Shown piece by piece: positions 34,577 to 41,704 of a DNA stretch of 59,573 nucleotides (position 1 is its first letter; the number at the start of each line of letters is the position of its first letter). Where the stretch lies: contig CACXTX010000016.1 in the NCBI GenBank assembly GCA_902770635.1, forward strand, positions 1 to 59,573, read 5' to 3'. Below the pieces are notes generated by a model, which saw only the letters and a program-made list of their open reading frames with translations, was not told where the DNA came from and ran no database searches. A program made the translations under genes and the position numbers. The DNA comes from an uncultured Prevotellaceae bacterium. GTDB lineage: Bacteria > Bacteroidota > Bacteroidia > Bacteroidales > Bacteroidaceae.

Positions 34577-34609
34577 GAAAAACTCACCGAACCACGTGGA
34601 TTCAGTGAG
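34577..34609 (-). terminator. Intrinsic terminator after the tRNA-Asp genes
   Basis: Minus strand CTCACTGAATCCAC / GTGGTTCGGTGAG stem (34583-34609) followed by TTTTT (34578-34582). It lies just after the second tRNA-Asp and before galE. Confidence 0.8.
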
Positions 34610-34624
34610 CATTCATTTCTTGAG

Positions 34625-34698
34625 CGGTGCGTACGAGACTCGAACTCGTGACCTCCTGCGTGACAGGCAGGCATTCTAACCTACTGAACTAACGCACC
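34625..34698 (-). tRNA. tRNA-Asp (GTC), copy without encoded CCA
   Basis: 74 nt cloverleaf: acceptor GGTGCGT/ACGCACC, anticodon loop CTGTCAC giving GTC, T-loop GTTCGAGTC. The three bases after the discriminator read CTC, so CCA must be added by the nucleotidyltransferase. The body is identical to the copy at 34730. Confidence 0.95.
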
Positions 34699-34729
34699 TT
34701 TTTGCTAGTTGACTCTAAGACTTTCTTGG

Positions 34730-34803
34730 CGGTGCGTACGAGACTCGAACTCGTGACCTCCTGCGTGACAGGCAGGCATTCTAACCTACTGAACTAACGC
34801 ACC
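34730..34803 (-). tRNA. tRNA-Asp (GTC), copy with encoded CCA
   Basis: Same 74-nt body as the downstream copy; here the 3' CCA is encoded (34727-34729). It lies 45 bp after the GNAT gene on the same strand with no clear TAnnTTTG promoter, so it may be processed from that operon's transcript. Confidence 0.95.
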
Positions 34804-34848
34804 AGAATTGTCTTTTTGTCGTATATACAAAACTTTTTGGGAAAAACT

Positions 34849-35352
34849 TTATAAAAATCTTTGCATCAGGATGGCATCCGTATATTTTTTCCCATCAAAC
34901 AACCAGTCTTTGAGAACCTCTTGACTTGCAAACCCTGCTTTTTCATAGAGTGTCATGGCGGCTTGATTGTCCTTTGCCACGATGCCATAGAGCTGATGGA
35001 GATGTAACACGCTGCAGGCATAGTCGCATAGGGCATCCAGCGCTTCCGTAGCATATCCCTGCCTACGCTCTGCTTCCATGATGACAATGCCTGTTTCTGC
35101 CCGTAAGTGCTGAGGCGAGAAATTCATCAAGTCTACTATTCCCACAGCCTTGCCTGCCATATTCTCTACAATCATACGCAACTGCTTATCCGTATAGATA
35201 TCGTCAGCCGAATGGGCGATATAGTCATGAAGTGTATATTTAGAATAAGGTACGTTGGTTGTTCCTACATTCCACAGACGAACATCGTTCTCTATCTTGT
35301 AAAGCAATTCCAAGTCTTCTGGTTCTATGGCTCGTAGTCTAATCTTGTTCAT
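34849..35352 (-). CDS. GNAT-family N-acetyltransferase
   Basis: 167 residues from ATG 35352 (an ATG two codons upstream, 35358, is possible). RimJ/SpeG-like GNAT: start MNKIRLRAIEPEDLELLYKIEND, beta-4 VGIVDLMNF, and the acetyl-CoA loop RRQGYATEALDALCDYA, then YGIVAKDNQAAMTLYEKAGF. It acetylates an amine; substrate may be a polyamine, protein N-terminus or antibiotic and is undetermined. The start lies inside the 3' end of the glycosyltransferase gene (14-bp overlap), implying coupled translation. Confidence 0.88.
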   Translation of the reverse strand: MNKIRLRAIEPEDLELLYKIENDVRLWNVGTTNVPYSKYTLHDYIAHSADDIYTDKQLRMIVENMAGKAVGIVDLMNFSPQHLRAETGIVIMEAERRQGYATEALDALCDYACSVLHLHQLYGIVAKDNQAAMTLYEKAGFASQEVLKDWLFDGKKYTDAILMQRFL

Positions 35353-36217
35353 AGGCATCGTGACGGGGGTTAATAAAGTGATGTAGCCTGGAAGACTGTA
35401 TTTGTATCAATGCCAGAAAGGCACGCGAATAGATAGCCACCTGAATAGGCAAGGAGAAGAAGAAGCTCAGATGACTATAATGTTTGCGGAAGAAGATGAG
35501 CATGGCCTGATAGAACACATGCACATAGCGAAACGAGGTTTTCTGGGTGGACTCACCTTTATAATGGATGATGTCGTAGGGCAGATACCAGTTTTGCCAT
35601 CCACCCTTTATCAGGCGGTAGGAAAGGTCGATATCCTCACCATACATAAAGAAGTCTTCATCCAGTAGTCCCACCTGGTCCAATGCCTGACGCCTCAGCA
35701 TGCAATAAGCCCCGCTGATGACCTCTATCTGACTGGGCTGGTCCCAAGGGAGGTCACTCATATAATAGCGACGGGTAAAGCCCAGCATTTTAAGCATTGC
35801 CACCCAGGGCGTAGGGATGGCACGTCGCGACTCAGGTGCGGGCGTTCCTTCACGGTTCAGCATACGGACTCCTGCCCCACCCGCCTCGGGATGAGCATCC
35901 ATGAAATCAATACACCCGCGGAGGGTTGGTTCATAGACAACCGTGTCAGGGTTCAGCAATAAGACATATTCTGATGAAGTCTGCCTGATGGCCTGATTGT
36001 TCGCTTTGGCAAATCCTACGTTGTCCTGATTGACTATCAGCTGGACATCGGGATAGTGTTTCTGAAGGTATTCCACCGTATCGTCCTTCGAACAGTTGTC
36101 CACCACCACGATATCGCCACTAAGTCCCCGAAGGGCTAAGTGGACGCTATCAATGCACTTCGTCAACAGAGAGCGCACATTGTAGCTGACAATGACTATG
36201 CAGACTTTCTTGGCCAT
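35339..36217 (-). CDS. Family 2 glycosyltransferase
   Basis: 292 residues from ATG 36217 (a GTG at 36232 is an alternative). GT-A fold: KVCIVIVSYNVRSLLTKCIDS, DIVVVDNCSKDDTVEYL, NVGFAKANNQAIR and the metal-binding LLLNPDTVV. DEDFFMYGEDIDLSYRLIKGGWQNWY carries the ED catalytic pair. Closest in style to rhamnosyltransferase/WbbL-like enzymes that build surface glycans. A hydrophobic C-terminal stretch suggests membrane association. It overlaps the small membrane protein gene by 22 bp and the GNAT gene by 14 bp. Confidence 0.9.
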   Translation of the reverse strand: MAKKVCIVIVSYNVRSLLTKCIDSVHLALRGLSGDIVVVDNCSKDDTVEYLQKHYPDVQLIVNQDNVGFAKANNQAIRQTSSEYVLLLNPDTVVYEPTLRGCIDFMDAHPEAGGAGVRMLNREGTPAPESRRAIPTPWVAMLKMLGFTRRYYMSDLPWDQPSQIEVISGAYCMLRRQALDQVGLLDEDFFMYGEDIDLSYRLIKGGWQNWYLPYDIIHYKGESTQKTSFRYVHVFYQAMLIFFRKHYSHLSFFFSLPIQVAIYSRAFLALIQIQSSRLHHFINPRHDAYEQD

Positions 36218-36444
36218 ACAAACGGAATGCACAACAGCAACACAACACCCAGATAGAAGAAAATGGTAGAAGTATATATAAGGTATAAGACAGCGTTCAC
36301 CAACAAAGGTACTACGATGAGTGCCATTCTCAGTTTCCAGTTCTTCTTATAAAGTCTTACACCCAGATAGGCACACAGCAGGGTCGCTAGTTCAACCACT
36401 GTTGTCAGCCAAAACAAAAAAACGTCGTTATTCATATCTTTCAT
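36196..36444 (-). CDS. Small three-helix membrane protein
   Basis: 82 residues (79 from the second ATG, 36435). Three hydrophobic segments: FLFWLTTVVELATLLCAYLG, LRMALIVVPLLVNAVLYLIY and TIFFYLGVVLLLCIPFVW, ending in basic PRKSA. No family recognised. The word array 36445-36505 abuts its first ATG, so the original start may be 36435. The 3' end overlaps the GT2 gene by 22 bp, suggesting coupling; a role beside the glycosyltransferase is possible but unproven. Confidence 0.7.
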   Translation of the reverse strand: MKDMNNDVFLFWLTTVVELATLLCAYLGVRLYKKNWKLRMALIVVPLLVNAVLYLIYTSTIFFYLGVVLLLCIPFVWPRKSA

Positions 36445-36505
36445 TCTTCACTTTTCACTTTTCACTCTTCGTTTTTCACTTTTCGTTTTTCACTTTTCCC
36501 TCTTC
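36445..36505 (-). repeat. GTGAAAA/GTGAAGA word array after recR
   Basis: The whole 61-bp gap between the recR stop and the next start is tandem TTTTCAC/TTCACTCTTC words (plus-strand reading), interrupted by two TCGTTTT variants. Confidence 0.85.
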
Positions 36506-37126
36506 TTATTTACCTTCAAAAAGCGTTCGATTCAGGATAGAACGTCCCAGCGTCACCTCGTCCGTATATTCCAATTCATCACCCACAGAGATTCCCCGCG
36601 CGATGATGCTGATTTTTACATCACTATAGGGAGCCAGTTTGCGGAAGATATAGAAGTTGGTGGTGTCGCCCTCCATCGTAGAACTAAGAGCCAGAATAAC
36701 CTCTTTCACATGCCCCTCTCCCACTCGTTCTACCAGTGAGTCAATCTCCAAGTCTGCAGGACCTATTCCGTCCATAGGTGATATCACACCACCCAGCACA
36801 TGATAGAGCCCGTTGAACTGCTGCGTGTTCTCGACAGCCATCACGTCCTGTATATTCTCCACCACACAAATCGTACTGTCATCTCGGCGAGGGTCACTAC
36901 AGATAGGACACACCTCGCTGTCACTGATGTTGTGACACACCTTGCAGCGCTTGACCTCTTTCTTCATTTTGCTGATGGCATCCGTCAGCAGTGTCACGTC
37001 CTCTTCTTCCTGACGCAACAGATGGAGCACCAGTCGTAAAGCCGTCTTACGTCCAATGCCTGGCAGTTTGGCAAACTCTTGTACTGCCCGTTCCAGCAGT
37101 TGTGATGGATATTGTTGTTGTATCAT
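36506..37126 (-). CDS. recR: Recombination mediator RecR
   Basis: 206 residues from ATG 37126 (a TTG one codon upstream is less likely). RecR works with RecO/RecF to load RecA on gapped DNA. Helix-hairpin-helix [17 protein letters not shown], a four-cysteine zinc finger [16 protein letters not shown], and a Toprim domain starting [14 protein letters not shown] with [14 protein letters not shown] are all present. It starts 7 bp after the ABC-F stop; the junction is a short TTGATAAT word array that contains the ABC-F stop codon and ends at the recR ATG. Confidence 0.96.
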   Translation of the reverse strand: MIQQQYPSQLLERAVQEFAKLPGIGRKTALRLVLHLLRQEEEDVTLLTDAISKMKKEVKRCKVCHNISDSEVCPICSDPRRDDSTICVVENIQDVMAVENTQQFNGLYHVLGGVISPMDGIGPADLEIDSLVERVGEGHVKEVILALSSTMEGDTTNFYIFRKLAPYSDVKISIIARGISVGDELEYTDEVTLGRSILNRTLFEGK

Positions 37127-37148
37127 CAATCTTCAATTATCAATTTCC
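37127..37148 (-). repeat. ATTGATAATTGA words at the ABC-F/recR junction
   Basis: On the minus strand GGAAATTGATAATTGAAGATTG: the TGA stop of the ABC-F gene lies within the first words and recR's ATG follows at once. The last ABC-F residues (EIDN) are therefore encoded by the array. Confidence 0.7.
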
Positions 37149-38905
37149 GACAGTTCCAGCCATCGCATGGACTTCTCATCTAACTCCTCGTTCAACTGAG
37201 GCAGTCGCTTGCTCATGGCTGTTATCTCATCTACAGACGTAGTACTTCCACAAAGGGCTTCCTCTATCTGTTTTTTCTCTTCTTCCAGCACAGCGATGTC
37301 CTTTTCCAACTGCTCCATCTCACGTTTCTCCTTATACGACAAGCGTCTGCGCTCGTCGTGACGATAGCTGGCCTTATTAGTTTCTTTGGAATCTCTAGAC
37401 TCTTTAGTCTCTTTAGACTCCTCCAATGCCGACCACTCCCTATACTGGGTATAGTTGCCTGGGAAGTCTTTGATCTCGCCTTGTCCTTTAAACACCAACA
37501 GATGGTCAACCACCTTATCCATGAAATAGCGGTCGTGGCTGACTACGATGACACAGCCTGGGAAATCCTGCAGGTATTCTTCCAATATCTGCAGAGTCAC
37601 TATATCCAAGTCGTTGGTGGGCTCGTCGAGAACGAGGAAGTTGGGATTGCGCATCAGTACGGTACACAGATACAGTTTTCTGCGCTCACCACCCGATAGC
37701 TTATATACATAATTATATTGCTGCTCTGGAGTAAACAGGAAATACTGCAACAACTGAGAGGCACTCAGCTTCCGTCCACTTCCCAAATCCACATAGTCAG
37801 CAATATCGGTAATCACGTCGATGACCTTTTGCTGCTCATTGAATTGCAGCCCTTCCTGTGAGAAATAGCCAAAGCGAACCGTATCGCCAATGACGATGCG
37901 TCCATCGTCCACTGGTTCCAGTCCCAACAGCATCTTGATAAAGGTCGATTTGCCCGTGCCGTTCGACCCGACAATACCCATCTTCTCGAAGCGTGAGAAG
38001 TTGTAGTAGAAGTCCTTGAGGATGACCACATCGTCAAAGTGTTTCGAGATATACTGGCACTCAAATATCTTCGAGCCGATATACACGTTGGAGGCTTTCA
38101 GTCGCAACTGTCGTTCCTCCAACCGCTGCTTGGCCACCTTCTCCAGTTCGTAGAAAGCCTCTTCCCTGTAACGGGCCTTATGACCTCGGGCCTGAGGCAT
38201 CCGTCGCATCCATTCCAGTTCTGTGCGATACAGGTTATTGGCTCGCGCTATCTCCGCCCTTCGGTTGTCTATGCGTTCCTGGCGCTTCTCCAGATAGTAG
38301 GCATAGTTGCCCCGATAGGCATAGATGGTCTTGTCGTCCAGTTCGAGGATAATGTTGCACACCCGGTCCAGGAAGAAACGGTCGTGCGTCACCATCAGCA
38401 GCGTCCTGTTGCCCCGCTGCAGATAGCCCTCCAGCCATTCTATCATTTCCAGGTCAAGATGGTTAGTAGGCTCGTCCAGTATCAGCAGGTCTGGTTCCGT
38501 CAGCAGCACATTGGCCAGTGCCACCCGTTTCTGCTGTCCTCCACTCAACTGTCCCATGGGCTGTTGCAGGTTACGAATCTTCAACTGTGTCAGCACCTGC
38601 TTGGCACGCAACACTTTTTCTTCTTCTCCTTGATGATTAAAGCAAGCATCCAGCACAGACTCCTGCGGATCAAAATAAGGCGTCTGCTCCAGGAAGCCTA
38701 CCTTCAGGTCGCGACGGAACACGATGTCACCACCGTCGTAGCCCTCCTTGCCCGAAAGGATGCTGAGCAGCGTCGATTTTCCTGTACCGTTCTTGGCAAT
38801 CAGTCCTACGCGCTGACCTTCGCCAATGCTGAAACTGATGTCGTGGAACAGGGTCAGGGCACCAAACGACTTTGACAGGTGTTGTACGTCTAAATAGGGA
38901 ATCAT
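37133..38905 (-). CDS. ABC-F ATPase (Uup-like)
   Basis: 590 residues. Two ABC domains: Walker A AKNGTGKSTLL near residue 38 and GSNGTGKSTFI near 320, signatures QLSGGQQKRVALA and KLSGGERRKLYLC, Walker B LLILDEPTNHLD and FLVLDEPTNDLD. The tail after residue 495 is a coiled coil (YKEKREMEQLEKDIAVLEEE...), the DNA/ribosome-binding element of Uup-type ABC-F proteins. Just before it, ESKETKESRDSKETNKA is an in-frame repeat of GAGTCTAAAGAGAC-like words. Possible roles are ribosome rescue or branched-DNA handling; the latter would suit its partner recR. Confidence 0.9.
   Translation of the reverse strand: MIPYLDVQHLSKSFGALTLFHDISFSIGEGQRVGLIAKNGTGKSTLLSILSGKEGYDGGDIVFRRDLKVGFLEQTPYFDPQESVLDACFNHQGEEEKVLRAKQVLTQLKIRNLQQPMGQLSGGQQKRVALANVLLTEPDLLILDEPTNHLDLEMIEWLEGYLQRGNRTLLMVTHDRFFLDRVCNIILELDDKTIYAYRGNYAYYLEKRQERIDNRRAEIARANNLYRTELEWMRRMPQARGHKARYREEAFYELEKVAKQRLEERQLRLKASNVYIGSKIFECQYISKHFDDVVILKDFYYNFSRFEKMGIVGSNGTGKSTFIKMLLGLEPVDDGRIVIGDTVRFGYFSQEGLQFNEQQKVIDVITDIADYVDLGSGRKLSASQLLQYFLFTPEQQYNYVYKLSGGERRKLYLCTVLMRNPNFLVLDEPTNDLDIVTLQILEEYLQDFPGCVIVVSHDRYFMDKVVDHLLVFKGQGEIKDFPGNYTQYREWSALEESKETKESRDSKETNKASYRHDERRRLSYKEKREMEQLEKDIAVLEEEKKQIEEALCGSTTSVDEITAMSKRLPQLNEELDEKSMRWLELSEIDN
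37379..37425 (-). repeat. In-frame word repeat in the ABC-F linker
   Basis: Tandem GAGTCTAAAGAGACTAAA-type words encode the SKETKES-like repeat in the linker before the coiled coil. The reading frame is kept. Confidence 0.65.
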
Positions 38906-38944
38906 TGTTTCGTTATTTCAAGACTTCGGGACTTCGTTATTTGG
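38906..38944 (-). repeat. AAATAACGAAGTC words between ysxC and the ABC-F gene
   Basis: Minus strand reads ACCAAATAACGAAGTCCCGA then AGTCTTGAAATAACGAAACA to the ABC-F ATG. The TAA of the first word is the ysxC stop codon. Confidence 0.65.
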
Positions 38945-39539
38945 TCAATTCGCTGTTTATCTGCCCGATGTAGTCAAGCACCTCGTCCCTACCCTCCTTT
39001 TTCTCTGCCGAGGTCAGGAACATCGGGGGCATTTCCTCCCATGTTTCCGAGAGTTTCTTCTTATAGGCTTCCATAGCCTGACGACACTTGTTAGGCGTCA
39101 GCTTATCGGCCTTGGTGAATACAATGGAAAACGGGATGCTCGACAAGCCCAGCCACTCGATGAACTCGAGGTCTATCTTCTGCGGTTCCAGTCGAATGTC
39201 CACCAGCACAAACACATTGACCAACTGCTCGCGTTGCAGAATGTAGCCACGAATCATCTGGTCCAGTTTGTCCACCTCCTTCTTCGAGCACTTGGCATAG
39301 CCATAGCCGGGCAGGTCCACCAGATACCATTCCTTATTTATTATAAAGTGGTTGATGAGCAGAGTCTTTCCCGGTGTCGCACTCGTCTTGGCCAACTTCT
39401 TGTTGTTCGTCAGCATATTGATGAGGCTCGACTTTCCGACATTCGAGCGTCCGATGAACGCATATTCAGGCTTCGTATCCTTCGGGCACATCGACACCAT
39501 CGGCGCCGACAGCGAAAATTCAGCTTGCTTGATTTCCAT
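38937..39539 (-). CDS. ysxC: Ribosome biogenesis GTPase YsxC/EngB
   Basis: 200 residues. Essential-type GTPase for 50S assembly. G1 [11 protein letters not shown] (residues 32-42), G2 SATPGKT, G3 [13 protein letters not shown]4 TKADKLT and G5-like LTSAEKKEG follow in order. The first TRAFAC motif and short length fit EngB (YihA). A -33/-7 promoter with a terminator-like hairpin at its -33 end lies upstream. The ABC-F gene follows after 31 bp. Confidence 0.96.
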   Translation of the reverse strand: MEIKQAEFSLSAPMVSMCPKDTKPEYAFIGRSNVGKSSLINMLTNNKKLAKTSATPGKTLLINHFIINKEWYLVDLPGYGYAKCSKKEVDKLDQMIRGYILQREQLVNVFVLVDIRLEPQKIDLEFIEWLGLSSIPFSIVFTKADKLTPNKCRQAMEAYKKKLSETWEEMPPMFLTSAEKKEGRDEVLDYIGQINSELTK

Positions 39540-39559
39540 ACGTATTCACATTTTGACTG

Positions 39560-39591
39560 CAAAGTTAAGCATAAAAATAGGGACTGCCAAA
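39560..39591 (-). promoter_or_regulatory. ysxC promoter
   Basis: Minus strand TTTG (39588-39591), exactly 20 bases, TAACTTTG (39560-39567). Predicted leader about 15 nt. The -33 TTTG sits in the loop of the hairpin 39573-39609. Confidence 0.75.
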
Positions 39592-39609
39592 CCTCAGCCC
39601 CATTTTTTT
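39573..39609 (-). terminator. Hairpin with T tract, overlapping the ysxC promoter
   Basis: Minus strand GGGGCTG (39595-39601), loop AGGTTTGG, CAGTCCC (39580-39586), then TATTTTTA; the single mismatch is a G-U pair in RNA. This is nearly identical to the hairpin at 50141-50172. No leftward gene lies upstream, so it would end only an untranslated transcript from the 39613-39812 array. Confidence 0.65.
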
Positions 39610-39612
39610 CAC

Positions 39613-39812
39613 CACTCGGTGCACCGAGTAGTCAGAAAACGACTTTGTGGCCATCACTCGGTACACCGAGTGGTCGTGCCAACGACTTTTTTGCCATCAC
39701 TCGGCGCACCGAGTGGTCGTGCCAACGACTTTTTTGCCATCACTCGGCACACCGAGTGGTCGTGACGACGACTTTTTTGCGGCACTCGGCGCACCGAGTG
39801 GTCATGCTAGAG
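39613..39812. repeat. Five-copy 43-bp palindromic tandem array
   Basis: The palindrome ACTCGG-YRCA-CCGAGT occurs at 39614, 39656, 39699, 39742 and 39784, a 42/43-bp period. Each unit also has a second inverted repeat, GTCGT-GCCA-ACGAC in the best copies, followed by TTTTTT. The stems are conserved while the central four bases of the palindrome vary. It lies between the divergent ysxC and MATE promoters. Small ORFs through it encode only repeat peptides and are not called. Confidence 0.85.
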
Positions 39813-39926
39813 ACTCTTTTTCATCGCAAACTAGCTCACAGGGGTCCCCCCGGGGTATCATAATCGGGTCACAGGGTGCCTCTTTCCTCGATTACACGCC
39901 GGGAATATAATAATTGCCGGAAGTTC
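39813..39926. other. Remaining ysxC-MATE intergenic sequence
   Basis: No gene. It contains a GGGGTCCCCCCGGGGTAT stretch (39841-39858) rich in G/C runs, and plain AT-rich sequence up to the MATE promoter. Nothing further recognised. Confidence 0.4.
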
Positions 39927-39958
39927 TTTGTTTTTTTTCCGACTTATTCGTAACTTTG
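39927..39958 (+). promoter_or_regulatory. MATE gene promoter
   Basis: TTTG (39927-39930), exactly 20 bases, TAACTTTG (39951-39958). Start expected near 39963, about 28 nt before ATG 39991. Confidence 0.8.
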
Positions 39959-39990
39959 CAGCCGTTTTACCGAAAAACAAGCAAGAGGAA

Positions 39991-41331
39991 ATGGCAGAAC
40001 AGTCCCTGAAGCGACAGTTGAAAGTACTCACCATCCCAGTGTTTATCGAAATGGCACTGGTCATGCTGCTTGGTGCGGTAGATACCGTGATGCTGAGCCG
40101 TTATAGCGACAACAGCGTGGCTGCCGTAGGACTGGACAACCAGCTTATCTCGCTCGTTTTCCTGGTCTATCAGTTCTTCTCGATGGGTGCCGCCATACTG
40201 TGTGCACAATACATCGGGGCGGGACTTCGCAAACGATTGGTACAGGTGGTGGGTATGGCACTGGTCATCAACTTGATACTTGGACTCGCGGTCAGCCTGC
40301 TGCTTTTCTTCTATTCCGAGCACTTGCTGCTACTCATGGGACTCCGCCCGGAACTGATGGACGACGGACTGGTTTATCTGCGACTGACGGGAGCCCTGTC
40401 GTTCTTCCAGGCTCTGTCGCTGACGTTCTCCGCCTCGCTGCGCAGTGCTGACAAGGTCGTCTATCCAATGGTAGTCACGGGCATTGTCAATGTACTGAAC
40501 ATCTTGGGCAACTATGCGCTCATCTTCGGTCACTGGGGCTGTCCGCAACTGGGCGTCGAGGGTGCTGCCATTGCCACGGCCACCAGTCGCGCTGTCGCCA
40601 TGATACTGCTGGCCATCATCCACTTCCGCGTACACATCCCCCGTTTCCCGCTGCACTATTTCCGTCCCATCCCCTGGAAGGAACTGAGAAACCTGCTGTA
40701 CATCGGCATACCGGCCATGAGCGAGAACATTTCCTATTGTCTGTCGCAGGTGGTCATCACCTTCTTCATCAACCAGATTAGCAACGAGGCACTGGCTGCC
40801 CGAACCTACTGTCACAACATGATTATGTTCGTCTATTTGTTCTGTCTGAGCATCACACAGGGTGGCGACATTCTCGTGGGTCACCTGGTCGGCCAGCAAC
40901 GCCACCAGGCAGCCTATATCCTGGGCAACTACTTCTTCCGATGGTCCATGATTATCACCCTGACAGGCTCTGTTCTCCTTGCCGTTTTCGGACGTTCCAT
41001 CCTCACTGCCTTCACCCACAATCCGGAAATCATTGCGATGGGTGTCTGGGTACTCGTAGTCGATATCTTCCTGGAAATTGGTCGCACGTCGAACATCTTT
41101 GCAGGCAGCACCTTGCGTGCTACAGGCGACACTTTCTATCCCTTCGTCGTCGGCATCATCTTCCAGTGGAGCGTAGCCGTCGGACTCAGCTACGTCATCG
41201 GCATTCCGCTTGGCTATGGTCTGGTGGGCATGTGGATTGGCTTTGCCCTCGACGAGAACATCCGCGGCGTCATTCTTGTGCGACGTTGGCGGTCGGGCAA
41301 GTGGCGCGCGAAGGGATTTGTCAAAGGTTGA
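39991..41331 (+). CDS. MATE-family efflux transporter
   Basis: 446 residues from ATG 39991, which lies downstream of the promoter; the longer ORF from 39928 overlaps it. Twelve hydrophobic helices in two homologous halves: first half MALVMLLGAVDTVMLSRYSDNSVAAVGLDNQ, second half IPAMSENISYCLSQVVITFFINQIS. These are MatE domain hallmarks. It exports a drug or metabolite in exchange for H+ or Na+; substrate unknown. It is flanked by two unrelated-looking tandem arrays, 43-bp upstream and 22-bp downstream. Confidence 0.92.
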   Translation: MAEQSLKRQLKVLTIPVFIEMALVMLLGAVDTVMLSRYSDNSVAAVGLDNQLISLVFLVYQFFSMGAAILCAQYIGAGLRKRLVQVVGMALVINLILGLAVSLLLFFYSEHLLLLMGLRPELMDDGLVYLRLTGALSFFQALSLTFSASLRSADKVVYPMVVTGIVNVLNILGNYALIFGHWGCPQLGVEGAAIATATSRAVAMILLAIIHFRVHIPRFPLHYFRPIPWKELRNLLYIGIPAMSENISYCLSQVVITFFINQISNEALAARTYCHNMIMFVYLFCLSITQGGDILVGHLVGQQRHQAAYILGNYFFRWSMIITLTGSVLLAVFGRSILTAFTHNPEIIAMGVWVLVVDIFLEIGRTSNIFAGSTLRATGDTFYPFVVGIIFQWSVAVGLSYVIGIPLGYGLVGMWIGFALDENIRGVILVRRWRSGKWRAKGFVKG

Positions 41332-41346
41332 TTACGGTCAGTTATA

Positions 41347-41480
41347 AAATCCATTGCAATCAATTCACAAATCCATTGCAATCAATTCACAAATCCATTG
41401 CAATCAATTCACAAATCCATTGCAATCAATTGCCCCATCGGGTGCACTCAGTCATGAAATCGGGTGCACTCAGTCGATTT
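41347..41480. repeat. 22-bp tandem repeat array
   Basis: About four copies of AAATCCATTGCAATCAATTC-AC at 22-bp steps (41347, 41369, 41391, 41413), then two copies of ATCGGGTGCACTCAGTC (41437 and 41459), again 22 bp apart and sharing AAATC...TGCA.TCA with the first type. Confidence 0.85.
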
Positions 41481-41570
41481 TTCGTATTTCCCCAACCCGA
41501 GAAAAGATAAAACCACCTACACCTTATTATATATATATATGAAGACTTTGCAAATAAAGTGGTCGTAAAA

Positions 41571-41602
41571 TTTGCATAGTTCGAGGAAAATGCTTACCTT
41601 TG
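41571..41602 (+). promoter_or_regulatory. rho promoter
   Basis: TTTG (41571-41574), exactly 20 bases, TACCTTTG (41595-41602). Start expected near 41607. Confidence 0.8.
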
Positions 41603-41704
41603 CCCTCGAATTTCAGAAAAACGTGTTTCCGTCCGTGAAGCACTTTGTTTCCAAAATCAATTTCAACATATTCGAAGATTAATAACGATTTACTGTATAT
41701 AGTT

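Larger units (their letters stand above)
41332..41704 (+). other. MATE-rho intergenic region
   Basis: 373 bp without a gene. It holds the 22-bp tandem array (41347-41480), an alternating AT run (41528-41540), the rho promoter (41571-41602) and a rho leader of about 98 nt. Such a leader could serve Rho autoregulation, but no site is proven. Confidence 0.6.

Noticed and set aside
39665-39730. Extra sigma-54 elements (TTGGCACG on the minus strand of the 43-bp array)
   Set aside because: No TTGC lies at the -12 position, so the match is a by-product of the repeat.
39613-39812. CRISPR array
   Set aside because: The segments between palindromes are themselves repeats, not unique spacers, and no cas genes are present.
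39613-39910. Overlapping plus-strand ORFs (up to 209 codons) through the 43-bp array encoding HHSAHRVVV-type repeat peptides
   Set aside because: They are translations of the tandem repeat in several frames, without homology, codon bias or start context.
41347-41480. Plasmid or chromosomal origin with iterons
   Set aside because: The 22-bp repeats are iteron-like, but there is no rep, dnaA or partition gene and no DnaA-box cluster nearby.
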